Notes: generated from the sequence alone by a model not told the origin. A stretch of DNA of 64,000 nt from Flammeovirga agarivorans (GCF_012641475.1 NZ_JABAIL010000009.1:124001-188000), one strand, 5' to 3'; positions 33,689 through 44,060 are shown, numbered from the stretch's first letter. Numbers and translations: made by a program.

Positions 33689-36202
33689 ATGAACTTGAAG
33701 AGTTTTTATAATAGCTCATTGTTCTTTATGATATTGTTTGGGGGGCCTTTATCTGCTCAAACTATAAATGATTCAATAGCATCCATTTCAACTACAGAAC
33801 CTACCAATATTGTGGTTGGCTACCATCTAAATCAACAACAATTAGGTACTTTGGGAGGTCCTGTTGGTGCCTTAGTGATGACTCCTGGAGCTCAATTAAA
33901 TGGTAAGTCTCAACTTTCTTTTAGGGGACTATCTCCAAGGTATAATGCGGTCTATCTTGATGGAATACTAGCACCTAGTACTGAAACAAGTACCAAAGCA
34001 TTTTCTTTCAAAATGATTCCATCCTCTGCAATATCAGAAATGGATATTTATACTACTGGAGCAGCTGGTATTAGTGGAGAGTTTGGTGGAGCTGCAATAG
34101 CGATGCATTCAAAAAATAAAGTCTCTAAAAACTTCAACACATTTTCAGTAAAATTAGGGTATCTACCTCAAACAACGGGACAAGATTTCTATCAACCGAT
34201 AAATTATGGAGGTGCAGCGGATTTTTTTGGGTTTGGTGTAGACAAAAGAAACTTTTCAAATGATATAGCCTCTCCAGATCAATTGCAAAATATGAGTAGA
34301 AATGAATCTGCTGCTCAAGCTGCTCAATTGGAAAATGTTTGGGGAATAAACAAAACAACAGCATTGCCTAATATGGGAATGTCCTATTATATGGGTAGAG
34401 ATCTCGGAGGCAGTAGAGTGAAAGTATCTACAGTCAATGGATTTTCCTTCGATAAATCATCTAAAACGGCTTATTCCGATCGATATGGTTATTCTGGTTA
34501 TGAAACGGATGCATCAGGTACTGTTGTTGGAAGTAGAACAAAATATTATAATAACGACCATATTTATCAACAGAATACACAACTAAATATGGTTTCTAAT
34601 TGGAACTTTGAATTTAACCCTAAATCAACGATTTCTGTATCCAATTACTTTTTACATCATGCAAACAATATGTTTTCTCTAAGACATGGGTTAGAATATG
34701 ATGATCAATATGAAAGGTTAATGTATGCTACGGATTATATTACAAGTTCTGTTTATATGGGTAGAATCAATGGTCAACACTTACTTGGTGTGGATGAAAA
34801 GACCTCAGTAACATGGGCTTTAGGATATTCCCATACCACTAGAAATGAACCAGATTACCGAGTATCTGGAGCACAACGATTAATTGGAACTACCGGAGAT
34901 TTTTATTTATTAATTCCTCGTTCATCGAAAGCAGATGCAGGTTCTCGTTATGCTTCACAACTAAAAGAAAACACATATTCGGCAAGAACAGATTTTGCAA
35001 GAAAGTTAACCAATGAAATCACATTTAAGGCAGGGCTATATGCAGAATATTCCGAAAGAGGTTTTGATAGTAGATTGACATCTTTTGCTCAAGACGATAA
35101 CACTGCATACGAGTTACGTTATCCTTCAGCTAGTGAGATTGGCAGTATCTTTTCTCCAGAGAACTTTGGTCCAAATGGATATTATTTGATTGATGGTACT
35201 CGTCCCTCTGATTCATACTATGCAAATAGTAAGCTTATGGCAGAGTACATTGGTGTTGAATTACCAATTTCTAGATCAACTTTTATGTCTACAGGAGTAA
35301 GAATAGAAACTTTTGATCAGACTCTAAATAGTGATACCGTTCAAGTAAATAATAATTCAACAGATATTCTTCCTTATATAAATATCACACAAAAAGACCA
35401 TTGGGGAGGAGCTTGGACTGCATCTTATGCCAAGACCATAAATCGTCCTGCTTTTAGAGAACTTGCACCTTTTACCTATTATGATTTTGAGTGGCGAACA
35501 GATATCTCTGGAAATCCTGATTTAGAGAATACGGAGATACATAATTTTGAAATTGGGTACTCCAAATCTTTTCAATCAGGGATGAGGTTTTCAGCCTCTG
35601 CATTTTACAAATACCTTGATAACCCGATTGAAAAGGCCTATCGTATACGTTCTGAAAGCCCAATGTTTACTTATGAGAATTCAGAATCTGCTCAGGTTTA
35701 TGGTGTGGTAGTGCAATGGGTCACACCATTAAGTACCAATAAACATCATTGGCTTAACGATTTTACATTAATGACCAATGCTTCGTATGTATACTCACAA
35801 GTAGCATTATCTGAAGAATCTCAAGAAGCTTCATCCACCAGAGTATTGCAAGGGCAGGCTCCCTATACAGTAAACATGGCACTTAGCTATACCTGGAAAA
35901 AACAAGTTTTCAGTCTAATGTATTATACACAAGGCATGAGTCTGTATACGGTTGGGGACGGACAAGAAACATACCCTTGGTATTTGATGCCTGTGCACCA
36001 TTTAGGATTCAAACTAAAAAGAAATGTAACGGATAAGTTAGACTTTTCTTTTACCGCTCAGAACTTATTAAATGCGAAAGCGACTTTCTATGAAGATGCC
36101 AATATGGATGGGCAGATAAATCCTGGAAATGGTGCAGATAAACTAATTAGAGAAGTAGAAGTTGGACCTTCGTTTACATTTGGTCTTAGTGTGAAATTCT
36201 AA
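33689..36202 (+). CDS. TonB-dependent receptor (not SusC type)
   Basis: An 837-residue outer-membrane receptor. After the signal (MNLKSFYNSSLFFMILFGG ... SAQ) the plug starts almost at once (LGGPVGALVMTPGAQLNGKS, LSFRGLSPRYNAVYLDGILA), without the carboxypeptidase-like N-domain and DEVVV-type box of SusC. The barrel ends in the expected aromatic residue (SVKF). There is no SusD partner; a beta-helix lipoprotein gene follows closely. Substrate unknown. It could import an oligosaccharide of the neighbouring locus or a metal complex. Confidence 0.9.
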   Translation: MNLKSFYNSSLFFMILFGGPLSAQTINDSIASISTTEPTNIVVGYHLNQQQLGTLGGPVGALVMTPGAQLNGKSQLSFRGLSPRYNAVYLDGILAPSTETSTKAFSFKMIPSSAISEMDIYTTGAAGISGEFGGAAIAMHSKNKVSKNFNTFSVKLGYLPQTTGQDFYQPINYGGAADFFGFGVDKRNFSNDIASPDQLQNMSRNESAAQAAQLENVWGINKTTALPNMGMSYYMGRDLGGSRVKVSTVNGFSFDKSSKTAYSDRYGYSGYETDASGTVVGSRTKYYNNDHIYQQNTQLNMVSNWNFEFNPKSTISVSNYFLHHANNMFSLRHGLEYDDQYERLMYATDYITSSVYMGRINGQHLLGVDEKTSVTWALGYSHTTRNEPDYRVSGAQRLIGTTGDFYLLIPRSSKADAGSRYASQLKENTYSARTDFARKLTNEITFKAGLYAEYSERGFDSRLTSFAQDDNTAYELRYPSASEIGSIFSPENFGPNGYYLIDGTRPSDSYYANSKLMAEYIGVELPISRSTFMSTGVRIETFDQTLNSDTVQVNNNSTDILPYINITQKDHWGGAWTASYAKTINRPAFRELAPFTYYDFEWRTDISGNPDLENTEIHNFEIGYSKSFQSGMRFSASAFYKYLDNPIEKAYRIRSESPMFTYENSESAQVYGVVVQWVTPLSTNKHHWLNDFTLMTNASYVYSQVALSEESQEASSTRVLQGQAPYTVNMALSYTWKKQVFSLMYYTQGMSLYTVGDGQETYPWYLMPVHHLGFKLKRNVTDKLDFSFTAQNLLNAKATFYEDANMDGQINPGNGADKLIREVEVGPSFTFGLSVKF

Positions 36203-36244
36203 TCACTAGTGATGGTTGCTTATAATTTTAAAAGAAAAAATAGA

Positions 36245-37582
36245 ATGCATAAATATATATACCTTTTAATATCCTTGTTGATATTTGGATGTCAAGTAGA
36301 GTCCTTTCATGTTGACCCTTCAGAACCACAATTTGGTGACACTACGGTAGAGATTACGGGTTTTGCAAAGCTAACAAGCTCTATCATGGTGGAAAATGAT
36401 CTGACTTATATGCAGATGGATGATACCACAGAGAATGTATCAGATTTATTAGTTGAGGATGTATTTTCAAACACTAGTTTTGGAAAAGAAGGCCATAGAG
36501 AGGAGTTAGCGGTATTAACTTCTGATACTTTTTTGGGTATTCAGATAGACAATAATTTGCCTAAATCCATGGAGGTCCCGTCACATATTGGTGCTTTTGG
36601 AAAATCGGTAGACAAAGAGTGGTATTCAGATTCAGAATGGTTTTTAATAGATCCGATCCAAAAAGACTATAATTACAATTCCTCTCAAGTGATTAAGCTG
36701 ACAGGAAATATTGCTGAGAACCTACACCTAACATCGAACAATCAATATCTTTTAGTTGGACAAGTATTTATTCAAGAAGGATATAGTATTACTATAGATC
36801 CGGGTACAGTTATTTTTGGGGCAGGTAGAACAGGAAATACAGAACCTGGTGTATTAATCATCAATAGGGGTGCTAAAATTTTTGCTGAAGGAACACCCGA
36901 AAATCCTATTGTATTTACTTCTTCAGCATCGGTTGGGGCAAGAGATAGAGGAGATTGGGGAGGCATTGTTCTCTTAGGAAAATCCCCCAATAATAAAGGA
37001 GAAAATGTAACGATTGAGGGGATTGATGCTACAGGCAATAATGGTCAATATGGTGGAAATGATCCTGATGATGATTCGGGTATCCTGAGGTTTGTAAGAA
37101 TAGAATATTCAGGAATAGCACTTTCTCCCGGTAATGAAATAAATACATTAACCTTAGGTAGTATTGGCAGTAAAACCAAAATAGACCATATTATCACATC
37201 TTATGCTGGAGATGATGCATATGAGTGGTTTGGTGGAACTGTAAACCTGCATCATCTAGTAGCTTTCAATACTTTAGACGATGATTTTGATACTGATGCA
37301 GGCTTTTCTGGATCAGTACAATATGCCTATATATTAAGAAACGAATTGGCGGCTGATATATCAGGTTCTAAATGTTTTGAATCGACTTCCTCAAAAAATT
37401 CTAGTGCCGTTCCTGAGACTGCCTGTGTATTTTCAAATGTAACAGCTGTAGGTCCTTTATATCTATCGGAAGGGTTGTATGATCCTCAGTTTCAAAACGG
37501 ATTAAAAGCATCAAACTATAGTCATCTGACTGTGACTAACTCAATAATTGTGGGTGCACCCATTGGGGCTCAGAATTACTAA
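36245..37582 (+). CDS. Beta-helix-like lipoprotein paired with the TonB receptor
   Basis: A 445-residue lipoprotein if started at 36245 (MHKYIYLLISLLIFGC, lipobox IFGC), which is better than the ATG at 36209. The C-terminal two thirds resemble a right-handed parallel beta helix: LLVGQVFIQEGYSITIDPGT, GAKIFAEGTPENPIVFTSSA, RDRGDWGGIVLLGKSPNN and AYEWFGGTVNLHHLVAFNTL, followed by the acidic DDDFDTDAGFSGS, perhaps calcium-binding. Similar proteins are often found next to TonB receptors in Bacteroidota, with unknown function. A terminator follows at 37623. Confidence 0.78.
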   Translation: MHKYIYLLISLLIFGCQVESFHVDPSEPQFGDTTVEITGFAKLTSSIMVENDLTYMQMDDTTENVSDLLVEDVFSNTSFGKEGHREELAVLTSDTFLGIQIDNNLPKSMEVPSHIGAFGKSVDKEWYSDSEWFLIDPIQKDYNYNSSQVIKLTGNIAENLHLTSNNQYLLVGQVFIQEGYSITIDPGTVIFGAGRTGNTEPGVLIINRGAKIFAEGTPENPIVFTSSASVGARDRGDWGGIVLLGKSPNNKGENVTIEGIDATGNNGQYGGNDPDDDSGILRFVRIEYSGIALSPGNEINTLTLGSIGSKTKIDHIITSYAGDDAYEWFGGTVNLHHLVAFNTLDDDFDTDAGFSGSVQYAYILRNELAADISGSKCFESTSSKNSSAVPETACVFSNVTAVGPLYLSEGLYDPQFQNGLKASNYSHLTVTNSIIVGAPIGAQNY

Positions 37583-37622
37583 AGAGTAGTCTTATAATTA
37601 GTAAATTGTAGTATATGTATTT

Positions 37623-37652
37623 GGCTATCGATTATTGTCGATAGCCATTTTT
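37623..37652 (+). terminator. Rho-independent terminator
   Basis: GGCTATCGA and TCGATAGCC form a perfect 9-bp stem around a 6-base loop, followed by ATTTTTGTTT. It ends the TonB receptor/lipoprotein unit, 40 bases after the stop. Confidence 0.85.
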
Positions 37653-37689
37653 GTTTACTGAAACGTCAATTTCGACTTATTTTTAATGA

Positions 37690-37744
37690 GGTCATATTTT
37701 AATTTATAGAGGGACATATATTCAGCGTGTAGGGTACTATATAT
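37690..37744 (-). promoter_or_regulatory. Reverse-oriented half-site-like motifs upstream of the HTCS gene
   Basis: On the minus strand, ATATATAGTACCC (37744-37732), ATATATGTCCC (37721-37711) and ATATGACC (37697-37690) resemble the ATATAT-CCC half-sites found upstream of three downstream genes. Spacing is 23-24 bases and orientation is reversed, so the match is weaker. Autoregulation of the HTCS gene would explain them. Confidence 0.35.
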
Positions 37745-37796
37745 CTAATTCAAGAAGATTAGAACTATCATGTTCAATAAATTAAATTAATTGAGT

Positions 37797-37804
37797 TACA
37801 TTTG
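37797..37804 (+). promoter_or_regulatory. -7 element TACATTTG for the HTCS gene
   Basis: TACATTTG fits the TAnnTTTG consensus and lies about 70 bases before the chosen ATG at 37875. The -33 element is not clear. Confidence 0.4.
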
Positions 37805-37874
37805 AAGAGATAAATGAAATATTACTTTGGTTTTGAAAGAACCACTTTTTTAAATGACTACCATTTCTTTGTTC

Positions 37875-40800
37875 ATGAAGAAGCTATTTATAACATTCAG
37901 TTTTATATTCTTATATATCCTAACGAATAATTGTGAAGCCAATAAATTATTAAACTTCAGGCCTCTTACACCAGAAAAAGGGCTGTCACATATTAACGTT
38001 ACTAGTTTATTACAAGATCGTCATGGTTACATTTGGTTGGGTACTAATAATGGACTCAATCGATTTGACGGGTTCACTGTAAAAAACTTTAATTCTAATG
38101 TAGGGAATAGTAAAGGGTTGAGTAGTAATCGAATTTCAACAATTTATGAGACTACATCAGGAGAAATATGGGTAGGCACAAGAGATGCGGGGTTAAATAA
38201 ATATATAACAGGGAATGATGAATTTGAGCACTTCTTAGGAAAAGGACATAACGTAACTACCATCCTAGAAGATGGAAAACATCAGTTATGGTTTGGTGAA
38301 CTCAGAAAAGGCCTAGGCATATTAGACACAGAAAGTGAAACAGCAAATTATTACCAACCTTTAGATAACAAGATTATAATATCCAATATTTATGAGTTAA
38401 ATGATCATGAGCTTCTTATTGGTACTAGAGGAAATGGAATCTATATTTTTAATATTGAACAGAAGAAATATTCTAGGTTAAAGAGTACACTCGATTTAAC
38501 AACAGAAACTATTCGAGGTTTTCAAACGAATGGCAGTGCAATTCTCGTTGCTTGTTTTGATAAAGTATTGTCTCTTCAAATTCGATCCAATCACTTAGCT
38601 GAGATTGAACAATTCCCATTACCTAATAGTATCAATGCGATATCATCGATCTTATTTAAGAATGACTTTCTATGGATAGGAACAAAAAAAGGGGTTTATA
38701 AAGTTGATGTACAGCAACCAAAGCAACATATACATTTCCAAAGTGATAAACAGGTAGTCAACAGTTTGATTAATGATAATGTCAATACAATTCTAATTGA
38801 TAGATCAAATGTATTGTGGGTAGGAACCACTTCAGGTAGTTGTTATGCAAACCTTCAATCTATTGGGTTATCAACGGTGCATTTAAATGAACTACATAAA
38901 GAAAATGTCAATGTGGTTTACGAAGATAGTCGTGGTCAGATATGGTTTGGACTAAAAAATGGAACACTTTTAAAATACCACAATAACAAGGTGGTCACTT
39001 ACAAAAATGATCCTAAGTCTGGTTATCGTTTAAATACATACGGAGGAATCGAGTCGTTATTTGAAGATCCCTATGGAAACCTTTGGATTGGTAGTTGGGG
39101 AGGTGGACTCACTATGATTTCATTGGAAAAAGAACAACAAGGTAAGGTCAACTTCAAGAAAATAGATGGTAAGTTTCTCACTTCTAATACTATCACTTCT
39201 ATTGCATATTTTGATAATGCACTATATGTAGGGACCTTTAGAAAAGGGTTGGTGAAGCTCGAAATTTCCCCTAAAGGAGATATTTTAAGTACAAAAAATT
39301 ACAATAAGCGAAAAGGAAAAGAATTTCGCTTGATCAGTAATACAGTAAATTATCTATATGTAGATCCTTTTGAAAAATGTTTGTGGATATCAACTCCAGA
39401 TGGTCTTGAGAAAGTAAAACGTAAAGGAAAGAAAGTGATTTATAAACAGTATAATATCACCAACATCAACGGACAGATGACTCCATCATTTTGTTGGGAA
39501 ATTTTGCGAACTTCGAGAGAAGAACTATGGGTTGGAACTATTGAAAATGGTTTATCTAGGCTAACATTTGATCCTAAAACCTTAGAGTTACTAGCCGTAA
39601 AAACCTTTACTAAAGAGGATGGGTTGGCTTCTAACTCGATTCAATCATTAGTATACGATGCTATCAATACAAATCTTTGGATTGGAGGTAATGGGTTGAC
39701 TTTATTAGATACTAAAACAGAAACAACTCAGGTTTTTAATACAAAAGATGGAATTGAAGGAGGGTACTTTAGAGTAAACTGTGCAAAGCTTCTGTCTGAT
39801 GGCCGAATGGTATTTGCTTCGGATCAAGCACTAAATTTTATTCTTCCCGGTAAAATCGAAGCAAATAAATTTACCCCTGAGACCATTATCAACAAGTTCT
39901 ATATTTATGGAAGAGAGGTGCACCAAGGAGATACCATTGGGGGACAATTAATTTTCTCTGAACCCATCGAAGAAACCAAAGAAATTACTTTAGAGCATTT
40001 TCAAAACAATATTGAAATTGGTTACAATGCGATGCATTATGGTAGTGCAGAAAAGAATACTTATCAGTATAAATTGGATGGTTTTGATAAAGAGTGGATA
40101 ACTACTTCCAGGAAAAGGGTGGTCTATTCTAATTTACCATTTGGAGAATATACTTTTAAAGTGAAGGCTGCGAATAGTGATGGAATTTGGGAAGAAAAAG
40201 CACAAGAATTACATATCACGATACTAACGCCTTGGTGGAGAACTGATCTTGCGTACTGTATCTACTTAGTCCTTATTGGTCTGATCATATATAAAGTCAA
40301 TAGGATGATTATCAATAGACATAAGTTGGAGCAAACCTTAGAGCTAGAACGTTTCAAAATGGAGAAAAATGAGGAACTTACATTAATGAAAATCCGATTC
40401 TTCGTCAATATTTCTCATGAATTAAGGACTCCATTAACGTTAATCTCAAGTCCTCTAGAAACATTATTGAAAGACAGTAACCTCACTCATCATATGAAAG
40501 AGTATCTGGATATTATGAAACGCAATTCAGACCGTCTTTTAGTATTGTTCGATCAGTTATTAGATTTTAGAAAAATAGAAACGGGTAATCATAAGGTTCA
40601 GTTTAAAGAAAGAGATATTGTCAATTTTACCAGATTGGTGTCGTCCTCATTCAATACCTTGGCAAAAGATAATCAGATAAACTATGCTTTTCATTCTCAT
40701 TTGGATTTTCAGGAAGCTTGGATTGATGAAGACATCATTGAAAAATCAATTTATAATCTGGTTTCCAATGCATTTAAAAATACAGATGAAGGGGGGAATA

Positions 40801-41918
40801 TTTTAGTGGAGTTAGCAAAAACATCAGATGATAAATTTTTCACTATCGTTGTTTCTGATACAGGCAATGGTATATCAGAGGAAGAGCAAAAACATATTTT
40901 TGAAGAGTTTTATCAAACACAAAATAAGACAGATAGAGGTACAGGTTTAGGGTTGTCTTTAGTAAAAAGGCTGATTGAAGCCCATTATGGTAAGATTACC
41001 TTCGAAAGTAAAGAGGGAGAAGGCACGAAGTTTATCATTACTTTACCTTTATCAAATTACTTCATGAAAGAGGAAGAAAAGGTGATAGAGGAGGTCTCTG
41101 TGGAAGATGAAAAAATTGAATCAACTACCATTGTTTCAGAAGACCTTCCAAAGGTATTGATTGTAGAAGACAATATGGATATTGCTCTTTATCTAAAAAA
41201 AGAACTTCAATCGGAATTTAATATCACTTTAGCACCAAACGGTAAAGAAGGGTATGAGTTTGTAGTAAAAAATCAACCAGATATTATTATTTCTGATATC
41301 ATGATGGCCGAAATGAACGGTCTGGAATTATGTAAGGAGATTAAGAAAAACCCTCATTTAAATCATATTCCAGTGATACTTCTTACGGCAAAAAATACTG
41401 ACGAAGATAAATTGGAAGGGATAGAAAGTGGTGCCGATGCCTATATCGTTAAGCCTTTCAAAACAGAGTTCTTATTAGCTAAAGTGATGAACTTGATAGA
41501 GGAAAGAAGGGCAACAAAACAATTCTACGCAGCTAAAAAAGAAGTGCAACAATTACAAGAAGATCCTGAAAAGGATAAATTCTTAAAAAAGGCACAACAA
41601 ACGGTCGAAGATAATTTACTTACAGAAGAGTTTGATTCGAAAATGTTTGCCAAAAAAATGGGTTTAACGTATGCTACTTTATATAATAGATTAAAGAAAT
41701 ATGAAAACGAATCTGCTACAGGTTATATTCGAAAAATTAGACTACAACGCGCAGCAGAATTGATCGCAAACTCGGACCACTCGATCAAAGAAATACAATT
41801 TTTAGTGGGCTTTAATGATGCGAAATACTTTAGAACCAACTTTAAAAAGATCTTTGAAATTACTCCTTCAGAATACCTGAAAAAATTTAGAAAAGTAGAT
41901 GTAAAAGAGTCACTGTAA
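37875..41918 (+). CDS. Hybrid two-component system (HTCS) PUL regulator
   Basis: A 1347-residue HTCS, the typical membrane sensor-regulator of Bacteroidota PULs. I start at 37875 (MKKLFITFSFIFLYILTNNC); an ATG seven codons earlier exists. Order: periplasmic propeller (about 30-690; IWLGTNNGLNRFDGF), Y_Y_Y domain (about 700-780; YQYKLDGFDKEWITTS), one transmembrane helix (LAYCIYLVLIGLIIYKV), histidine kinase with phospho-acceptor His848 in NISHELRTPLTLI and a DTGNGISEEEQKHIFEEF ATP lid, receiver with Asp1141 in IIISDIMMAEMNGLE, and AraC HTH (SIKEIQFLVGFNDAKYFRTN). All signalling residues are present. It very probably controls the GLUG, sulfatase and GH genes downstream. Confidence 0.95.
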   Translation: MKKLFITFSFIFLYILTNNCEANKLLNFRPLTPEKGLSHINVTSLLQDRHGYIWLGTNNGLNRFDGFTVKNFNSNVGNSKGLSSNRISTIYETTSGEIWVGTRDAGLNKYITGNDEFEHFLGKGHNVTTILEDGKHQLWFGELRKGLGILDTESETANYYQPLDNKIIISNIYELNDHELLIGTRGNGIYIFNIEQKKYSRLKSTLDLTTETIRGFQTNGSAILVACFDKVLSLQIRSNHLAEIEQFPLPNSINAISSILFKNDFLWIGTKKGVYKVDVQQPKQHIHFQSDKQVVNSLINDNVNTILIDRSNVLWVGTTSGSCYANLQSIGLSTVHLNELHKENVNVVYEDSRGQIWFGLKNGTLLKYHNNKVVTYKNDPKSGYRLNTYGGIESLFEDPYGNLWIGSWGGGLTMISLEKEQQGKVNFKKIDGKFLTSNTITSIAYFDNALYVGTFRKGLVKLEISPKGDILSTKNYNKRKGKEFRLISNTVNYLYVDPFEKCLWISTPDGLEKVKRKGKKVIYKQYNITNINGQMTPSFCWEILRTSREELWVGTIENGLSRLTFDPKTLELLAVKTFTKEDGLASNSIQSLVYDAINTNLWIGGNGLTLLDTKTETTQVFNTKDGIEGGYFRVNCAKLLSDGRMVFASDQALNFILPGKIEANKFTPETIINKFYIYGREVHQGDTIGGQLIFSEPIEETKEITLEHFQNNIEIGYNAMHYGSAEKNTYQYKLDGFDKEWITTSRKRVVYSNLPFGEYTFKVKAANSDGIWEEKAQELHITILTPWWRTDLAYCIYLVLIGLIIYKVNRMIINRHKLEQTLELERFKMEKNEELTLMKIRFFVNISHELRTPLTLISSPLETLLKDSNLTHHMKEYLDIMKRNSDRLLVLFDQLLDFRKIETGNHKVQFKERDIVNFTRLVSSSFNTLAKDNQINYAFHSHLDFQEAWIDEDIIEKSIYNLVSNAFKNTDEGGNILVELAKTSDDKFFTIVVSDTGNGISEEEQKHIFEEFYQTQNKTDRGTGLGLSLVKRLIEAHYGKITFESKEGEGTKFIITLPLSNYFMKEEEKVIEEVSVEDEKIESTTIVSEDLPKVLIVEDNMDIALYLKKELQSEFNITLAPNGKEGYEFVVKNQPDIIISDIMMAEMNGLELCKEIKKNPHLNHIPVILLTAKNTDEDKLEGIESGADAYIVKPFKTEFLLAKVMNLIEERRATKQFYAAKKEVQQLQEDPEKDKFLKKAQQTVEDNLLTEEFDSKMFAKKMGLTYATLYNRLKKYENESATGYIRKIRLQRAAELIANSDHSIKEIQFLVGFNDAKYFRTNFKKIFEITPSEYLKKFRKVDVKESL

Positions 41919-41938
41919 GCTTGAAAGGCCGTTTTTAG

Positions 41939-42001
41939 AGATTTCACCCTCTGGAATTTAATATACGACCCTCTTCTTTAATTGTATTTATAACACCTTT
42001 G
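41939..42001 (+). promoter_or_regulatory. HTCS-type promoter of the first GLUG gene
   Basis: Half-site AGATTTCACC (41939-41948), a second half-site ATATACGACC (41961-41970, 22 bases later) and a -7-like CACCTTTG (41994-42001), 33 bases after half-site 2. The layout matches those at 43999-44060 and 51576-51638. Half-site and -7 are the weakest of the three. Confidence 0.55.
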
Positions 42002-42023
42002 AGATATACAAATCGAAGATGTT

Positions 42024-43979
42024 ATGAATTATACATTACTGACTTATTTTTTATTGAATTTACTTACCATAAACACCTTACTAGCTCAATTCACACTCAA
42101 TGGAGAAGGGACATCATTGAACCCTTATGAAATTGCAAATTATGATGATTTGAAGATGGTCTCTGACAATCCAAGTGAATGGGGTGATGATATATACTTT
42201 AAGGTAGTGGCTAATATCGAAGCAGATGACTCAGAGTTTGAGACCAATGGATTTCAACCAATAGGATCTGAGTCAAACCCTTTTAAAGGGTATTTTGATG
42301 GTGGATCAGCTGATGGATATGCCATCTCAAATTTACATATCGATAGAGGTAATAGTGATCATGTAGGCCTTTTTGGTTATATCAGTGTGTATTCTACAGA
42401 AATCACCAATATTGACTTAACGGATTTTGATATCATTGGAAAAGATCATGTAGGTGCTATTGTTGGTTATATAAAGAATTCAAGTCAGGTTTCATCAATT
42501 AGTATTTCCAATGGTAGTGTAGAAGGACAAAGCAATGTTGGTGGAGTAGTTGGACAGAATATTAAATCAACTTTATCTAACATTTTCGTTAATTCTGTAT
42601 CCGTACAACATTCAGCAGTAGATGGAATTTCAAATTTAGGTGGGGTCATTGGTTACAATCAGAATTCTAGTGGAAATAGAGTTCTAACTAATTTCAATAT
42701 CTCTGATCTAACTCTTTCTTCTAGTTATTCGAATGTTGGAGGTATTATAGGGTTAGCTGAATCACAAACCAACTTATCCAATGTTGATATTGATGATGTA
42801 ACAATTACTGCAAAATCATATGCTGGAGGGGTTGTAGGTTATAATAGTAGTTCAAAAATCAGTAATAGTATTGTATCAAACCTAGATATAGAAATTACAG
42901 ATAAATATGTTGGTGGCTTAGTCGGAAAAAATGATGGTAGTGAAATAAAACTATCGATGGTACATGGTAAAATTTCTGGTAAAAGAAGAATTGGAGGTAT
43001 AACCGGTGATAGCAATACAAGTAGCAAAATCAAAAATGTAAATGCCATTATTACTGATCTTGTTGTTTTGGATGAGGGAGATTATGTCGGAGGCATAGTT
43101 GGTGGAAATTATAATTCAGAGGTAGATCGAGCTTATGCAGTTGTAGTCAGCTTTTCGGTAGAATTGGGTGGAAGTCTTGTCAGTTCGCCAACTATTGGTG
43201 GTATTGTTGGTGAAATAGGAAACAGTAGTACTATTACCAAGACTTATTTTGATGATGACACCTTTGATGCAGGGGTTGATTTAAGCGATAAAGACGAGGC
43301 AGAGGTAACACCATTAACTACTGCCGATTTCAATGACCAAGATAATTTTTCTGGTTTTGATTTCACAAATAATTGGGAGATAGGAACTCTTACAAAATAC
43401 AATAGTGCAGATCGTCCTTATATGAGAAGTGTAAGTAGAATCAGCGATGATTTACCAGTGGAATTATTGTATTTTAATGCTAAAGCAAATAGTGATAATG
43501 TAGTATTACAATGGGCCACTGCTACGGAAATTAATAATGATTATTTCCAAATAGAAAGGTCATCAGATAAAATCAATTGGACAGTTATAGAACAACTTGA
43601 AGGTGGCGGAAATTCAAATACTACTTTACAATATGAGTACATAGATAGGTTGAATGGTTTCACAGCAGATCATATTTACTATAGATTGAAGCAAGTCGAT
43701 TTTGATGGAACGACACACTATTATTCTACTTTTTTAAAGTATCAAACCTCATTAGATAAATCCTTAGAAGTATTCCCAACAGTTACTGATGGATATATAA
43801 AAATTATTAGTCAGAAAAATTATCCCATTCAATTATTTAACATGCAAGGTCAAGACTTTTCTGATAAAATAATTGTGACTGATCAAGATATTTTCAGAAC
43901 GGTTTCTCTAAATACAGTCACTTCAGGGTGGTATCTTATAAAATGTGGTGATGAAGCAAAAAGGGTGTATAAGAGATAG
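42024..43979 (+). CDS. GLUG-repeat secreted protein with C-terminal sorting-like domain
   Basis: A 651-residue exported protein (signal ending LLAQ). Residues about 70-430 are GLUG-type beta-helix repeats, each centred on a VGGxVGxN-like strand (NVGGVVGQNIKSTLSNIFVN, YAGGVVGYNSSSKISNSIVS, YVGGLVGKNDGSEIKLSMVH). Then comes LTTADFNDQDNFSGFDFTNN, shared by all three GLUG proteins here, an FnIII-like region (VELLYFNAKANSDNVVLQWA) and an end resembling a T9SS sorting domain (LEVFPTVTDGYIKIISQKNY ... SGWYLIKCGDEAKRVYKR). Probably displayed on or released from the cell surface. A glycan-binding or adhesive role is inferred from context only. Confidence 0.82.
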   Translation: MNYTLLTYFLLNLLTINTLLAQFTLNGEGTSLNPYEIANYDDLKMVSDNPSEWGDDIYFKVVANIEADDSEFETNGFQPIGSESNPFKGYFDGGSADGYAISNLHIDRGNSDHVGLFGYISVYSTEITNIDLTDFDIIGKDHVGAIVGYIKNSSQVSSISISNGSVEGQSNVGGVVGQNIKSTLSNIFVNSVSVQHSAVDGISNLGGVIGYNQNSSGNRVLTNFNISDLTLSSSYSNVGGIIGLAESQTNLSNVDIDDVTITAKSYAGGVVGYNSSSKISNSIVSNLDIEITDKYVGGLVGKNDGSEIKLSMVHGKISGKRRIGGITGDSNTSSKIKNVNAIITDLVVLDEGDYVGGIVGGNYNSEVDRAYAVVVSFSVELGGSLVSSPTIGGIVGEIGNSSTITKTYFDDDTFDAGVDLSDKDEAEVTPLTTADFNDQDNFSGFDFTNNWEIGTLTKYNSADRPYMRSVSRISDDLPVELLYFNAKANSDNVVLQWATATEINNDYFQIERSSDKINWTVIEQLEGGGNSNTTLQYEYIDRLNGFTADHIYYRLKQVDFDGTTHYYSTFLKYQTSLDKSLEVFPTVTDGYIKIISQKNYPIQLFNMQGQDFSDKIIVTDQDIFRTVSLNTVTSGWYLIKCGDEAKRVYKR

Positions 43980-43998
43980 TTGAGGCTGTTTTTTAAAG

Positions 43999-44060
43999 AT
44001 ATATCACCCCTTCATTTTAATATATGACACCTTAAGTAAAGGTAACACTCTCTAATTTTG
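43999..44060 (+). promoter_or_regulatory. HTCS-type promoter of the second GLUG gene
   Basis: Half-site ATATATCACC at 43999-44008, ATATATGACA at 44020-44029 (21 bases apart) and a perfect -7 element TAATTTTG at 44053-44060, 33 bases after the second half-site. The gene starts 36 bases further on. Confidence 0.65.

Noticed and set aside
33689-36202. SusC assignment for this TonB receptor
   Set aside because: It lacks the carboxypeptidase-like N-domain and the DEVVV-type box, and no SusD gene follows.
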